Origin: Trichomonas vaginalis G3
Lineage: Eukaryota > Parabasalia > Trichomonadida > Trichomonadidae
NCBI RefSeq assembly: GCF_026262505.1
Contig: NC_067203.1
Span: forward strand, 23,107,411-23,171,410
Reading direction: 5' to 3'
DNA: 64,000 bases
Position 1 is the first letter of the stretch. Each line of letters begins with the position of its first letter. The position numbers were made by a program, and so were the translations under genes. Shown piece by piece: positions 10,752-22,700 of the stretch. Below the pieces are notes generated by a model. That model saw only the letters and a program-made list of their open reading frames with translations, was not told the origin of the DNA and ran no database searches.

Positions 10752-10766
10752 ACACGTACTCATCAT

Positions 10767-11036
10767 TCAACATAATATTCTCATTCTTTGGTTATTATAG
10801 TGCCAGACAACACAAGATTTCAAAGAATTACTTGAGTTTTCAATTAATCTTAATCCGATTTTAGATTTATCGAGAACTCCATCATCACAATCACATACTT
10901 CAGTGCGGTAACTACAATTATCCATATACAGAAGGAAGTTCTTTTCGAACAACTCATTTGGAGTCTGTTTTGGAAAGAACTTCTTTCTGTCCGACTTAAT
11001 TTCATAGTTCCTGATCAACCAAAAGACAGAAACCAC
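10767..11036 (-). pseudogene. Possible gene remnant (89 codons), unrecognised
   Basis: The translated sequence has a balanced composition (FFPKQTPNELFEKNFLLYMD, then a Cys-Asp-Cys-Asp-Asp run) unlike random AT-rich translation, so it may be a fragment of a once-longer gene. There is no domain I recognise, no flanking continuation in other frames that I can defend, and no promoter-like motif. Treat as a weak call. Confidence 0.2.
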
Positions 11037-11186
11037 ACACTATCTACTTAGGAAAGGAGTTCTTTCTAAATCTTCCTTAAATTGAGATTTTACGAGAGAT
11101 AACCCTTCTATTGCACTTAAAAATGAACATTTTGATATCTTTAGTATCACACATGGTCATATATAGTATTTCATCTACATGAATAC

Positions 11187-11235
11187 ATTCATCTTTCGAA
11201 GTCTCTCATTAAATGGGAGGCTTCGAAAGATGAAT
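11187..11235. repeat. Perfect 15-bp inverted repeat with 19-bp loop
   Basis: ATTCATCTTTCGAAG (11187-11201) and CTTCGAAAGATGAAT (11221-11235) are exact complements around a 19-bp loop. No gene borders it closely. It could be a palindromic footprint of a small transposon or a structural element of an unannotated transcript. Confidence 0.7.
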
Positions 11236-12080
11236 CGTTTTATTCATACAACTTTAAATCTCGAACACATTTAGAGAGTGAGTATATCATTTTATTCTTG
11301 TTTTGAGTTTATTCTGATTCAAAATTGCAGTGAAAACAGAAGTTCACACATCATATCTGAATGTGAGCTCATCTATACTTATACGATCTCAATACCTCCA
11401 CTCTAAGCATAAGAGGTGAAGTTATATAAAAATTATCAGATGCGTTGAAGTCTCAAAAGTATTGCCTGAATGCTTGTTTCATATTTGTCCAAGTAGTTTC
11501 AATGAATAAATGTATTGTTTTTTATAATTTCGATTTATTTTTAGAAAATATTCAATATAAACCTTTATTGTGTTATTTACATCTCATAAATTCTCTGTCT
11601 AAATCATATAAAAGCGCGTTTTACCCCTATGAATCAAGAAATTCATTCAATATTCATGGTATATTTATTAAATTTATACGATTTACTAATAATCAATATT
11701 ATATCCTCATAAATAGCAATATATTTTGGTAATCTATGATAATCATATACAATATTTGAAATCAAATTTTCATTAGTTTAGGTTCCTTGTTAATAGTAAA
11801 CCATTATATTTATTACTAATAATAAAATCTATGTTTCGTATTGAAATTCAATAAAATTACTTATTCGGTCCAAAAAAACAAATTAGATAAAATTTTTCTT
11901 TTTTTATGTAATTTTTGTTTTTCATTTTTCTCAAGATCCTAAGTTATGTTCTAACTTTTGACATCATATCCTATCATGCTAGGCTATATATTATAGCATA
12001 TCCAAAAGGCAAGGAAATCTATCAGAGAAGCCTTTTTGACCTATCGTTGCCCTACCTCTATTCAATTTTAGTAAATCAAA

Positions 12081-12872
12081 ATGACCACTAGGCTTTATGA
12101 GTACAAGGAAGAAATCGGCCATAAAGAGAAAGAAGATAATAATGATATGAAAGAAGATAGTAGTGATGAAAAAAAAAATTACAACTATTCGGCATGAATC
12201 TGACGTTGAACCTTTCTCTCTGATCCAGAAAACTTTCCTATTATTTTTCCGAAAATCAATTGGAATTCAATATTTTCATCAGAACACAACAGCACAACGT
12301 TGGAACTATTTTCAAACATTGCAGCAAATATACTTTTTAATAACAAAGAATACTTTTCTACTTTTGTTAACTCAGACCTTTTAGAATTTCTTATTAATTT
12401 GATGACAGAAGAACAAAACACCGCTACAAGAATATCAGCAGTAAAGTGTTTACAATATATTCTTGAGAATGGAGAAAATAGTCTACTTTCAGATGAGATG
12501 AAAGCTAAGCTCGCTAATTCAATTGTTCAATTACTTTCTTACAATCCATTCTTGGAAGGATTATCATTACTCCAAATGATCATAAATGGTGAATCTTTAA
12601 AGAATCAAATTGTTGAAATAATTTTAGAAGAAAACTCAGCCGACACTATTACTCAATGGATTGAAGTCCAGGGTCAGGATGTGATTGACGAGTTCCATGA
12701 CTTATTATTGATTCAATCAAATAAAAGTGCCAATTCCCTGAATATGTTGAATAATGCTATTTGGGAAAGTCATTTTTGTAGAACCAGTTCGAAAACTCTG
12801 ATTTTGTATTTCGAAATTTCAATAATCAATATAAATAATGATCTGATGTTCGGGATAATATTTATTTCTTGA
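12081..12872 (+). pseudogene. Broken armadillo-type repeat gene (importin-alpha-like)
   Basis: A plausible start (ATG at 12081) opens a short charged N-terminus (TTRLYEYKEEIGHKEKED) that recalls the start of importin-alpha-type proteins. That frame stops near 12199. The main body continues in a different frame from about 12205, with helices typical of ARM/HEAT repeats: LELFSNIAANILFNNKEYF at about 12300, LLEFLINLMTEEQNTATRIS, and KCLQYILENGEN onwards. At least one frame change and one stop separate start and body, and there are only two to three repeats where a working protein would have about ten. I read it as a truncated, decayed ARM-repeat gene. Importin-alpha is a guess; another ARM protein would fit. 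Confidence 0.5.
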
Positions 12873-13402
12873 ACAAGAGGTGTACTGCTGATTTGAAAGG
12901 AAGTTCTTGAGTTTTTGGGAAATTAACTAAATTATTTTCCCAAATTTTTCTCATTCAATGAGAGGTTTCGTAAGAAACACTACCCCATTTGAATAAATTT
13001 ACATCTCTGACTATTCTTGAATCAGAGAGTACAAGTGTCATGAGTGAGGATAATAAAGTATAACTAATATCAAAAGAAGCAAGATAATTACTCATCCTAG
13101 CTACTCTATACTAGAGTTTAGGCTGCATTAATGCCATGATTTTGACTTCCAGATTCTCATGGATTATTAATTTTAATTTCTTTGTCGAAATCACTTGTTG
13201 ATATGGATGGTGTAGCACTATTATTGTCCAGATCAAAGGCTGCATAGCATTTCTTAATCATATCACCTGATTATTCACACATAAATTAATTTCACCAACA
13301 TTTGTAAACCAACACACTTTTTGCACCCTTATAATATAAATATTACAAATACAAACAGTTTATTTTGCATGATAATACATATATTTTGAACAAAATAATA
13401 AA
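12873..13402. other. AT-rich intergenic DNA
   Basis: No gene is seen. A weak inverted repeat TTTGGGAAA...TTTTCCCAAA lies at about 12915-12943. The right part is the 3' flank of the minus-strand gene that ends at 13403. Confidence 0.5.
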
Positions 13403-14146
13403 TTAACTTAGAGAAAAAGAAGCACATCCACCAGCACCTTTAGTAATCGTGAAGCGCTTTTTTGGATCCCTTCTAAGCGTTTTTACCAGGTAATTTCGAT
13501 TTTTAGATTCAATTAAATTTGATAATTCGAAATTTTGCTCTTTAATGAGAGCAGCAATCTGATTAGTAGTTAGTGGTGTATTTCCTCGTTGCATGAGCAT
13601 TGATTTAACAAACTCTCTAATTAATTCGGCTTGTTTTAGATCATTTGTATGTGATTGGTTTTCTGATTTTTCAGGAAGATGTTTAATAGTCCATTCCTCT
13701 TGATTATAAACTTTTCCAACTATGCCAAAGTATGTAGCTGACTTTTTGTTTACTTCTGATTGAAATTTCAAAAATCTTTTTTGTGGATCTTCGACTAGCG
13801 ATTTTGCCATGCATGATGTTGATTTGCGTTGATCAAGTAACTGAGCGAGCGATGGATGTGACTTTGATATGAGTTCATGGATACGACCTGTAGATAAAGG
13901 CGTATCTGAGTCAGTTAGAATACTAAAAGTAATAGATCTATATTGTTCTGCAAATGCTATCCCATCTGCACGTGATATATGATTTTCTGATGTTCTACTT
14001 TGAGAATTGACAAAATAATGTGCAAGTGCATTTAAAAAAGAATTTGGCTCTTCGGCTTTAGGATTAAAAGAAGAACCAGAAGCCCATGCATCACTCCCTA
14101 CGCCTTCTCCATTCCCGATATTCCAATCGAGAGAATTAGGTTTCAT
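13403..14146 (-). CDS. Protein with two winged-helix-like modules (247 aa), function unknown
   Basis: Two segments resemble each other: residues about 80-130 (TPLSTGRIHELISKSHPSLA followed by LLDQRKS...LVEDPQKRFLKF) and about 190-240 (TPLTTNQIAALIKEQNFELS followed by LIESKNR...LRRDPKKRFTI). Each looks like a small helix-turn-helix/wing fold in which a (D)P.KRF strand closes the domain, similar in style to HARE-HTH or other eukaryotic winged helices. The N-terminus is Gly/Ser-rich and disordered. This suggests a nuclear DNA- or chromatin-binding protein, by analogy only. The start at 14146 is the first ATG, and a CTCTCAAAAATT motif sits about 45-57 bp upstream. The gene looks intact. Confidence 0.7.
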   Translation of the reverse strand: MKPNSLDWNIGNGEGVGSDAWASGSSFNPKAEEPNSFLNALAHYFVNSQSRTSENHISRADGIAFAEQYRSITFSILTDSDTPLSTGRIHELISKSHPSLAQLLDQRKSTSCMAKSLVEDPQKRFLKFQSEVNKKSATYFGIVGKVYNQEEWTIKHLPEKSENQSHTNDLKQAELIREFVKSMLMQRGNTPLTTNQIAALIKEQNFELSNLIESKNRNYLVKTLRRDPKKRFTITKGAGGCASFSLS

Positions 14147-14692
14147 AAATTTTGTTTAATATTTTCCCCGTGTAAATATATTAATTCTCACAATTTTTGA
14201 GAGCTGGACGCCAAGAATAAGAAATCGAATTTATGCATAAATTTTCCCAAAACAAAAGAAGGAGTACACAAGTAGGGTGAGCTGATCCTAAATCTTCATA
14301 GTCGCTCCTTAAATCGAACTCCATTGGGAATTTTAAAATTAGTGAAATCCAACAACAATCAAGGAAAAGTAAAGTTAATAGACAAAGACCATGAGTTCGT
14401 ACCGTCTTTGTATACGAAAATGCCAAATCTATTAAATTGAAATTGATTCTAATGTTAAATGCATCGAATCAATAGAATCGAGGATTCTCTTGACTCATAT
14501 TCAAATAAACTGTTGATTTAGAATCAGTATTTCAATAGTATACCACATATATCTATTATAAAAAAAAAAGAAATATAATTTTTCGTTATTTAAATATAAC
14601 TTTTAGGATCAAAATTACATTAATATTATTACCCGCCATAATATGAGATATAAGGCTATAAAAAATTGGTATATTTGTTACTGTATATATTT
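14147..14692. other. Intergenic DNA
   Basis: The left part is the upstream region of the 13403-14146 gene, including the CTCTCAAAAATTG motif at 14192-14203 (minus). The right part is the 3' flank of the Rab gene. No other gene is supported. Confidence 0.5.
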
Positions 14693-15298
14693 TTAACATG
14701 AACAACCGTTATTTTCAGGCTGTGCTTGATCAAACCTTATTGAGGCACGTAGAGATTTCTTTTCACCAGAGTCACCGCCCTGGTTTTGGGACAAAAGTTG
14801 GTTAACAATTAAATCGCAAATCGAATTGAAAAGGGCTTCGATATTTTCAGCTGTTTTAGCAGAAGTTTCAAAGTATGGCGCATTGACGCTCTGCGCTATC
14901 CTTTGGGCGTCTGCAGGTGATATTTTTCTCTTATCAACCAAATCGACTTTATTACCTGCAACAACAATATGAATATTATCTCCTCTTGCCTTCTTAAGCT
15001 CTTCTATCCATTTTTCTGCGCGGGTGAATGATTCTTGATCGGTAAGATCGAAAACAACAATTCCTGCTTCAGCATCCCTATAAAATAAGGGAGAGAGTGC
15101 ATTATAACGCTCCTGTCCAGCTGTATCCCAAATCTCCAAGGAAAGCTGGTGATCTCTATGAGTAATCTGCTTTTGAGCTAAACCAGGTTGTGTTGTTGAA
15201 ATGGTATGCTGGGTAAACTTACCTAATACATATTTGTTAACAATTGATGTTTTTCCAGTATGCTGTGCTCCAACAAGAACAATCTTTACTTTCTTCAT
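14693..15298 (-). CDS. Rab-family small GTPase (201 aa)
   Basis: Membrane-traffic GTPase that cycles between GDP and GTP on vesicles. All G-boxes are visible: P-loop GAQHTGKTS at about residue 9-17; effector-loop threonine in the TISTTQPG region (about 33-40); WDTAGQERY at about 58-66; NKVD at about 115-118; and ETSAK at about 145-149. The YNALSPLFYRDAEAGIVVFD segment is a RabF signature close to the Rab5/Rab21/Rab22 group. The C-terminal Cys-Ser-Cys is a Rab geranylgeranylation motif. The ATG at 15298 is preferred because the frame upstream only continues through non-ATG codons. The stop is TAA followed by A (TAAA), the trichomonad poly(A) signal pattern. It looks intact; the exact Rab subtype is uncertain. 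Confidence 0.92.
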   Translation of the reverse strand: MKKVKIVLVGAQHTGKTSIVNKYVLGKFTQHTISTTQPGLAQKQITHRDHQLSLEIWDTAGQERYNALSPLFYRDAEAGIVVFDLTDQESFTRAEKWIEELKKARGDNIHIVVAGNKVDLVDKRKISPADAQRIAQSVNAPYFETSAKTAENIEALFNSICDLIVNQLLSQNQGGDSGEKKSLRASIRFDQAQPENNGCSC

Positions 15299-16205
15299 GA
15301 AATTTGTCAAAACCGTTTTTCACTCACATATTACAAAATAATCGTTTTTTTATTGATTTCTTTTTGGATTTTTTTGCTTCAACTTTTAACCAATTCATCA
15401 ATGGCCATCAGGAATACATTGTACCTGAATTCTGCCTTTAAAATGTCACTTTGTATGATGAGTAAGGAATTTGCATAATAATTGAGTTACAATAGAATGA
15501 CTCATCTCCAGATACATTTTAATATGCAATGAAAGCTTATGCTCAAAGGTTTCACATATCAAACTCATTTTGAAATCAATATTTGATTTCATATTTTTTG
15601 ATACAGCCTTTGCAATTTTGAACTATAAATAATTTCTAAACATAACCTCATTTTTCATTCATATTTTAATGCATAACTATCACTTTTGAGAAATTACGTA
15701 ATTCACATCTTTTCACACTAAATGGAGCTTGATCATCTGTTTAAACACTTGAGTTTTAACAAGATTACTGATGAATACCAACAAGTTCTGGAATTTGATA
15801 AATTTTTTTCTTCAAAATATATTATTTTGCCTAATTCTGCATTTTAATAGAAAGTAGTAACTACATTATGATTATTTCTTCATAGAATTATGCAAATTGA
15901 TTCGAATCTCTCTTTAAAAGACGATAAGTAAATCTATCAAATTTTGAGTATAACTCTACGTTGCAATTCGAAGGAAAAAAAAGTTTTTAGCAACTCTTAT
16001 TATCAGATCTATTTCTGCAACAATTACAGAAGCGGATCTTCCCTATTGCGATAAAACCGAGATCGTTGATCATTATCAATCAAGGATTATCCAGAAAAGA
16101 ATATGGAATAATTACACGTATTGTATCAAAACCGTAGCAGCTAACGGCTATGATGGTACAGATTTAGCATTAGTATTTAATGAACTCAGTGATGCCAAAG
16201 TATCA
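15299..16205. other. Intergenic DNA; 3' part is open in the frame of the next gene
   Basis: The left part is the Rab upstream region. From 15954 to 16205 the frame of the following membrane-protein gene stays open and encodes plausible protein (KKKFLATLIIRSISATITEA, then LPYCDKTEIVDHY), yet has no ATG. The real gene may therefore begin here, with a lost, non-AUG or frame-shifted start. Confidence 0.5.
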
Positions 16206-16937
16206 ATGTATTTAAAGGGAATTAATCAAGATACTTATACTCTCTACGAAATGCCTGAAAATCGAAATGCAGGAGCATATTTCCACAAGAACTCAGGTCT
16301 TATAACATTTAAGTCAGATAAAGAAGTATTGATTAGCGTAGGTTTTACCACATTTCAAGGATCATGCGAAGAAAGACTTATAACAAACGATCACAGATTT
16401 TCTAGAAATGTGAAGAGTGATACTAAAAAGGTGTATTGCATATTCAATTCTCTTCCAGGAACTCAACGCTACAGATTATATTCGAATTCCTCTTACATTG
16501 ATTTCAATGCTCTTTTATACCCAAGATATCCAGAATATAGGGATGTCTATTGGCACCAATATGATTTTCTTCTTGAACATTCTTCTGCAATATTTATTCA
16601 ATATTATGTTTCACACTATTACCGCAAAGCCACAGCTTATATTAAAATAAATGGAGATAAATACTCCAAACATTACTGCTATGAATGGGTAAACAATTTG
16701 AGCGAACCTCAGTTCTTGACGCCTAGTACCTATTTAGGTATATCCGTTGGCGCAATTGTTGGTATAATTTTCGGAGCGATAATAGGTGTAGGAGCAATCA
16801 TCTTTTTGATAGTTTTCTTAGCCAAAGACCGATATCTTAGAGATAGTTTAATCAGTTGGTTCTTCGCTCCATGCCAGTGCGATTGTGAGAAACCAACTGG
16901 ATTCGATACAATCGTCGAATATTCTTACTCCGAATAA
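16206..16937 (+). CDS. Single-pass membrane protein, trichomonad-type (at least 243 aa)
   Basis: The first ATG in frame is 16206, but the open frame extends back to 15954 and encodes a signal-peptide-like stretch followed by Cys-containing extracellular sequence, so the annotated N-terminus is probably too short. The ectodomain has scattered Cys and Tyr-rich strands without a known domain. One membrane span (about residues 180-207, GAIVGIIFGAIIGVGAIIFL) follows, then a short tail with a CQCDCEK cluster and a Tyr-containing end (VEYSYSE) that may be a sorting signal. Several lineage-specific trichomonad surface families have this outline. No enzyme motif is seen. The missing start may mean a decayed copy. 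Confidence 0.6.
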   Translation: MYLKGINQDTYTLYEMPENRNAGAYFHKNSGLITFKSDKEVLISVGFTTFQGSCEERLITNDHRFSRNVKSDTKKVYCIFNSLPGTQRYRLYSNSSYIDFNALLYPRYPEYRDVYWHQYDFLLEHSSAIFIQYYVSHYYRKATAYIKINGDKYSKHYCYEWVNNLSEPQFLTPSTYLGISVGAIVGIIFGAIIGVGAIIFLIVFLAKDRYLRDSLISWFFAPCQCDCEKPTGFDTIVEYSYSE

Positions 16938-19716
16938 TTTTATAACTTTTTTTTCCCCTGTTTTTTTTATTTGCCCAATTTCGTAAATAATAACTTATAT
17001 CAAATTGATTTAAAGTTTGCCATTCAAAATAAAGGTTATGCAACAAAAAACATATAAAAATTCATAAACTTCGCTTCCAATTCGATAATTGACCAGAAAG
17101 TTTCTCTCAATTTTATGGAGAGGATACGTAATGGGATTTTAACCATGAAAATGAGTTTAATATTTTTTTTTCCTAAGAAATGTATATTTTCATGTTTTCT
17201 CTATGAACACATGGTATTAGATTGACTTTTAACGAGTAAGATTAATATTACTTTTCAAAGGTACATTCACTAGGCGATAACAGTAAAATGGGATGAAAAT
17301 AGGATAAATAGCATCCCTATATAGTGCCTAACAATATTTATACGGGCCAAAAAAATTTGGCTAGAGATTTGGCTAGTTATAAAAGTTAGAAAATTGAGAG
17401 GGATTTTTATTTTTGAATTTTTTTTGGAAAGTTAAAATTGCGATTAAAAATCGATTTCCAGGAGAAACTAAGCATCTCATCATATATTTAAATCGATAAA
17501 AATATTAAATAATAGTTGAATAGTATAACAACGTGAAATTATGCTGAATCTACAGAAAAAATGAACATATTTTGACATTTTTGAAAATTCATACGTTAGA
17601 TGGTGACAGACTCATAAACATACTTTAGCTAAGATTGATATATGGTTTCAACAACACATGGTTAAATCGTAAAAAAATATTTTAGATTTCAAAAAGATAT
17701 ATATGGTAATATAATGGAACAAAGTCAACAAATAGCATGTTAAATATGTTATAATTAACTTTTTATTAGATCCAATAGTAGATATCGAATAGTTTCCAGC
17801 TTTATGGTTAAATATTTTCTTTTCGAGCTTCTCTTTAACTGTTGTATTAAGGTTGTAAATTTTTGATGCTAGAAACTATGGAATCTTCTTTGCTGCTGCA
17901 TTTTTCTTGAGAGTTCTTGCAATTTCGAATAGATCTGCGCATTGTATGAAATTGGGGCTTTAAAATATCTTGAAAACAGAATAGGACTGCTTTTCCAAAG
18001 GAATGCTTACTTGTAAATCAGAGAGTTTCAAAATTGAGAGCAAGATTATCATCATAACTTTCGATTTTGCTGCGAAAAAGGAAGACAAGTAATTAACAAA
18101 TCATTTACTGTTGTTCATTAAAAGAAGAAAACTTTGATAACAACTAATGATGATAAAATCAAGCTATCTTTTAATATTTTAAATTGATAAGACATTCAAA
18201 ATATTTGAATGGTTTAAAATATTTTCTTTTAATTTCTATAAGATATTATCATGATTATATAATAAAATTTAAATTTTTATTCAAAAGGCAATATTTCAAA
18301 CTTTTAATTTCAAAAATCTTAATTCTGCAATAAGTGTATTTAATTGTAGCAAATTTAATGATCCTTCGTCATGCTTAGCAATTTGGAACTCATAAATTAA
18401 TGATTTCTTCAAGTAAAATTCTGCATTATTTCAAAAGTCAATAATTCTCTAGTAACTTTTCTTCAAACCCTAACCATTATATTATATGTATAATGGAGAA
18501 TAATTGCAAAGAAAGATAGCCGAATTTACTGGGTAGTTCTTGTGATGCGAAATAATTGCAAATTAACACATAGTTTTAACAGCATCAATCTCTTTTTGCT
18601 CTCATTTAAATGCATTCGCACACTTTAATTTTGAAATATAAGAGTTTTGGAAATTATCAAATTTATCTGCTCAAATACTATAGATCTTCATAAGTGTTAA
18701 TAGAATTACAAGGCTTACATATAGTGTTTAATATAATGATGCACATTATACTGGGATTCATTCCTTATTCATCTAGTTATTATAAGATTTACAACCCCAT
18801 GAAAATTTAAAATTTTGTCAAAAATAGTGAATGTACCTTTTACTTTTCCAAATAAAAAGAATTATTTTATTATATTTTCCAAAAAATGATTTCAATGCAA
18901 ATTACCATACAAAAAATCATTCCAAAAGCTTAAACAAGGATTTAAATACTCAATTTTGTAAATAATAATCTAAACTCAAATAAAAAAGATTTGACTTATA
19001 TCTTGAACAGTAAAAGTATTTCTTTGTATGGCAAGATTGCAATTTTCAAATGTAACTCTAATAAAATAATTTAATTTGTTACCTGGAACAATTATCGAAA
19101 GCCACGAGACATCCGACAATCAAATCCGGTTTGTTGAACGTCTTTAGCAAATATGGCGTTAGGACCACCCAACGTCTTTAGCCAAAACAAATATCAACCG
19201 AAGTTGATATATGGCCGTCAAAAAGGGGTAAAAATATTACTCGAAGGGTAATTTTTACGAAATATGCTGATTTAATGTAGAACACTTCTTTATAACATAC
19301 TGATGCTATTATCCAAACAAAAACGAATTTTAACGATATTCATTAACAAAACTCAGATTCGTGTTTCGGATAATTAATCACACGTTCGATTCATATAGTA
19401 TTTTATTAAATAAGGCCAAATTTAATATTAATTAGGCAAAATCAAGACTAATTTCAAAATCCCGATTTCTCTTGAATTTTTTTAAACGAAATTTCAGAAA
19501 TTATTATTGTATACATATTATAATGCTTAATTTTCAGACCAAATGTCAATTAAATTTTGAAAATCTCTTATCCACCTAAAGATAAAAATTAGTTCAATAT
19601 CACTAAATGAACATTATTTGCAGAAGGAAAAAAGTTTACACACGAAATTGAATGCTGATAAATCAAAATATTCTCAAAACTTTCCGGTTATTTTCTGAAA
19701 TTTTGTCAAAAGTTAA
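16938..19716. other. Long AT-rich intergenic region
   Basis: About 2.8 kb contains no supported gene. Around 19120-19230 a less AT-rich patch repeats AACGTCTTTAGC twice and carries a hairpin (ATATCAAC-CGAA-GTTGATAT), possibly remains of a small mobile element. TTCTCAAAACTTT near 19673 resembles the initiator-like motif seen before other genes here. TTTTGTCAAAAGTTA lies just before the PI3-kinase ATG. Confidence 0.5.
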
Positions 19717-22700
19717 ATGACTCACCGAATTGATTTACTTTTACCGAATGGGCGTACATTCTTTCTTCCTTTAGATCAGGATCTGAAAGGATGCGCTGTT
19801 CGCGACTTTTTAATGCATTTTGAACTCCAAAATTACGTATTTTGCAGAAATTCGCCCGTCCAAAACCAATTTGATATTCTTTATTCATCAGATACCGACA
19901 AAATCAAGGTCTCAGAGAATATTACTACAGATTTTATCGAGGCCCCTCTCACTTCTTTCTTTGTTTCTGATAGAAATGTTACATCCAAGCAACAAAGAAT
20001 GCCTTTATTTGTTTTTGATATCGATGAGTTTATTGAGCAGAACGCAGTATTGTCGGCATCGATTCCGTTAACCAATTTTACTCGAAAACACCAAAGAGTT
20101 ATTTTGAATGTCAAATTACCAACAGACTTATGCATCAACATCGAAGCAAAAATTTCAAAGACAGTATCTTCTATTCAGAAGCAAGTTTACGAGCAGCTTG
20201 CTTCCATTTATGGCCAAGATGCTGTTAGAGAGTCGAAAGCTTACCGCCTTGGCACAATGAAAGGCGAATATCCATCCCACAAGCTGAAACTTTCCGAGTC
20301 CCCTGAAATGATGACAGCAATCAAGCTCCAACAACAAGATATTACTAAACCACAATTTGTTATGATGCAAATCTCAGCAGAAACAGAATTTTCCAAGGCT
20401 GCTAAGCAATACATTAGTGATCTTGAGCTCAAAAATATTATCCAAACATCAGAAGTCTTAACATTCAATTCATCATTTTCCGAACTCCGTAAAGAGGTTG
20501 AATCCGCCAGAACATCTCGCTTAGAACAGGATCCATTACTTGCTCGCATGCGTCTTAACGCCAGCGATCCACCATTAACCACTTGCAGGAAAAAGAATGT
20601 TCCTATCAAAGTTGATACTCGTTATGTTGCATTATCTGGTGAAGCAACAGCTATTTCCTTAGCTATACAATTCGATACTACAGCATCTCAAGCCATTCGT
20701 GATCTTTTTGCTAAAATGCAAGAACATCAAGGTATTGGCAAAGATTTGAACCCAGACAACTACGCTTTGACCCTTCAAGGCACCGATGAAGTTGTTGCTG
20801 GTAATTTCCCTATCAAAGAGTTCGTTTGTGTCAGACAATTTTTGTTATCTGTTACTCCCTTCATGAATTTCCTTCTTGTAGACAAGAATCAGCTCATAGA
20901 TCAGATCAAGTCCAAGGAGCTCTCATATTCTGCACTTCCCGAGCCAACTCCCGAGCAGCAATACAAACCAATTATTCTCAAAGAAATTGAGAAGCCATCT
21001 TTCGATATTATGGGTGGTTTCCCGCATTCTATTGCCAAAGAGAACTTCTCCATCTTCATTGGAGGCTGTTTTAACATTCCTCCATCTTTGGCCGCATCTA
21101 TTTACATGATCCGTGCCGTCATAATTCACGGATCAAACGAACTCGGAGCACCAGTGATGACAAGACCAGCGCTAGGCGGAACAAGCGTTTCCTGGAACGA
21201 GATGTTGACAGTTTCCCTCCAAATCCAACAGCTTCCAAGGTCAGCGAGAGTTGCAATCACTCTCTACAACTACGAGAAGATTGGTTCAAAAGGAAGCGCT
21301 ATTGCCACTATTAATATTCCAGTTTTTAATTTCGACGGCTGGTACAACTCCGGAGTCAACTTCCGCTCTATGTGGAATGGCAAGGACACAGATCCTCTCA
21401 TCACAACTTGCCAATGCGAAGATGACGACGCCACCCGCATTTTGTTCGAAATTCCACAATATATCTTCCCAATTGCACATTTGAGTCCTCCTCCACAGCA
21501 ATCAAGACAAGTCGGGTCATCAATGAGAGTCACAGCCCAACAAAAGGTCGCTGTCGACAATTTGAGAAAGAAAGTTTTCGATCCACTCAAAAAACTGACA
21601 ATGGAAGAAAAGAACTTGATTTATCGTTACAGACATGATTTGTACGACATGTCATCTTTCCTTCCATTAGTTCTCAGCTCCATTGATTACACAGTTCCGA
21701 CACAAGCGCACGAAATCGCTGGATTACTCCAACAATGGGAGAAACCGAAACCTGCAGAGGCATTGAGTCTTTTGGATTCAGAATTCGCTGATCAACGCGT
21801 TAGAGCATATGCTGTTGAATGTTTGGAGTCATTGTCTGATGATGAAATCATGCTTTACATGTTGCAATTAGTACAAGCATTGAAATACGAGATGTACGAT
21901 GATTCTCCACTTTGTAGATTTTTGTTTAGAAGAGGTTTGGCAGAACCGAAATTTCTTGGTCACCAGCTCTTCTGGCAATTGATCTCTGAAGCTCACATCT
22001 CTCACATCAGACGTAGATTCTCTAGTTTCGTCGTAAACTTCTTGTACGGATCAGGAATTTACAGAGATGAACTGATCAAAGGTTACAAATTCACTCAAGA
22101 ACTCGTCCAGCTGAATCACAAACTCTGCAAATTGTCACACACAGAAGCAACTGAACCTTTCAGAGAGGCACTCAAGAATTTTGACCTGCCAAACGAATTC
22201 CATCTGCCTATGGATCCAAGATTGGTCGTTGATGCTTTTATCGTTGAAAAATGTAAAGTTATGAATTCAAAGAAAAAACCGTTTTGGCTAACATTCCACA
22301 ATGCCGCTCCATTTTCAACGGAACCCATCCGTGTTTTGTTCAAAGTTGGTGATGACTTGAGACAAGACCAATTAACACTACAAGTCATGCGTGTCATGGA
22401 GTATCTTTGGAGAAAGGAAGGAATAGATTTACACATGAGATGTTATGGTGTTTTGCCAACAGGTTTCAACCAAGGATTCATCGAAGTTGTTCCTAACGCT
22501 ATCACAGAACAAGCTCTTCAACAAGAGAAAGGAACATTCGCGGGTGTTTGGGATAATAACACATTGACTGATTATTTATACAAAGTCAATACAACAGAAC
22601 AAAACCAACAACTCGCGAGAGAGAATTTCATGTATTCATCTGCCGGTTACGCTGTTGCAACATGTGTTTTGGGTATCGCTGATAGACATCCAGGAAATAT

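Larger units (their letters stand above)
7629..12080. other. Long AT-rich region without a supported gene
   Basis: About 4.4 kb holds no convincing intact gene. Two short frames hint at decayed sequence: 8523-8774 (minus, 83 codons) and 10767-11036 (minus, 89 codons, Cys-rich end), but neither matches a family I recognise. Local structure includes a GC-rich hairpin at 10734-10751 and a perfect 15-bp inverted repeat at 11187-11235. A 20-bp sequence at 8658-8677 recurs in reverse complement at 12041-12060. Confidence 0.55.

Noticed and set aside
11445-11732. 95-codon plus-strand frame
   Set aside because: Phe/Ile/Asn/Tyr-rich translation typical of AT-rich noncoding DNA.
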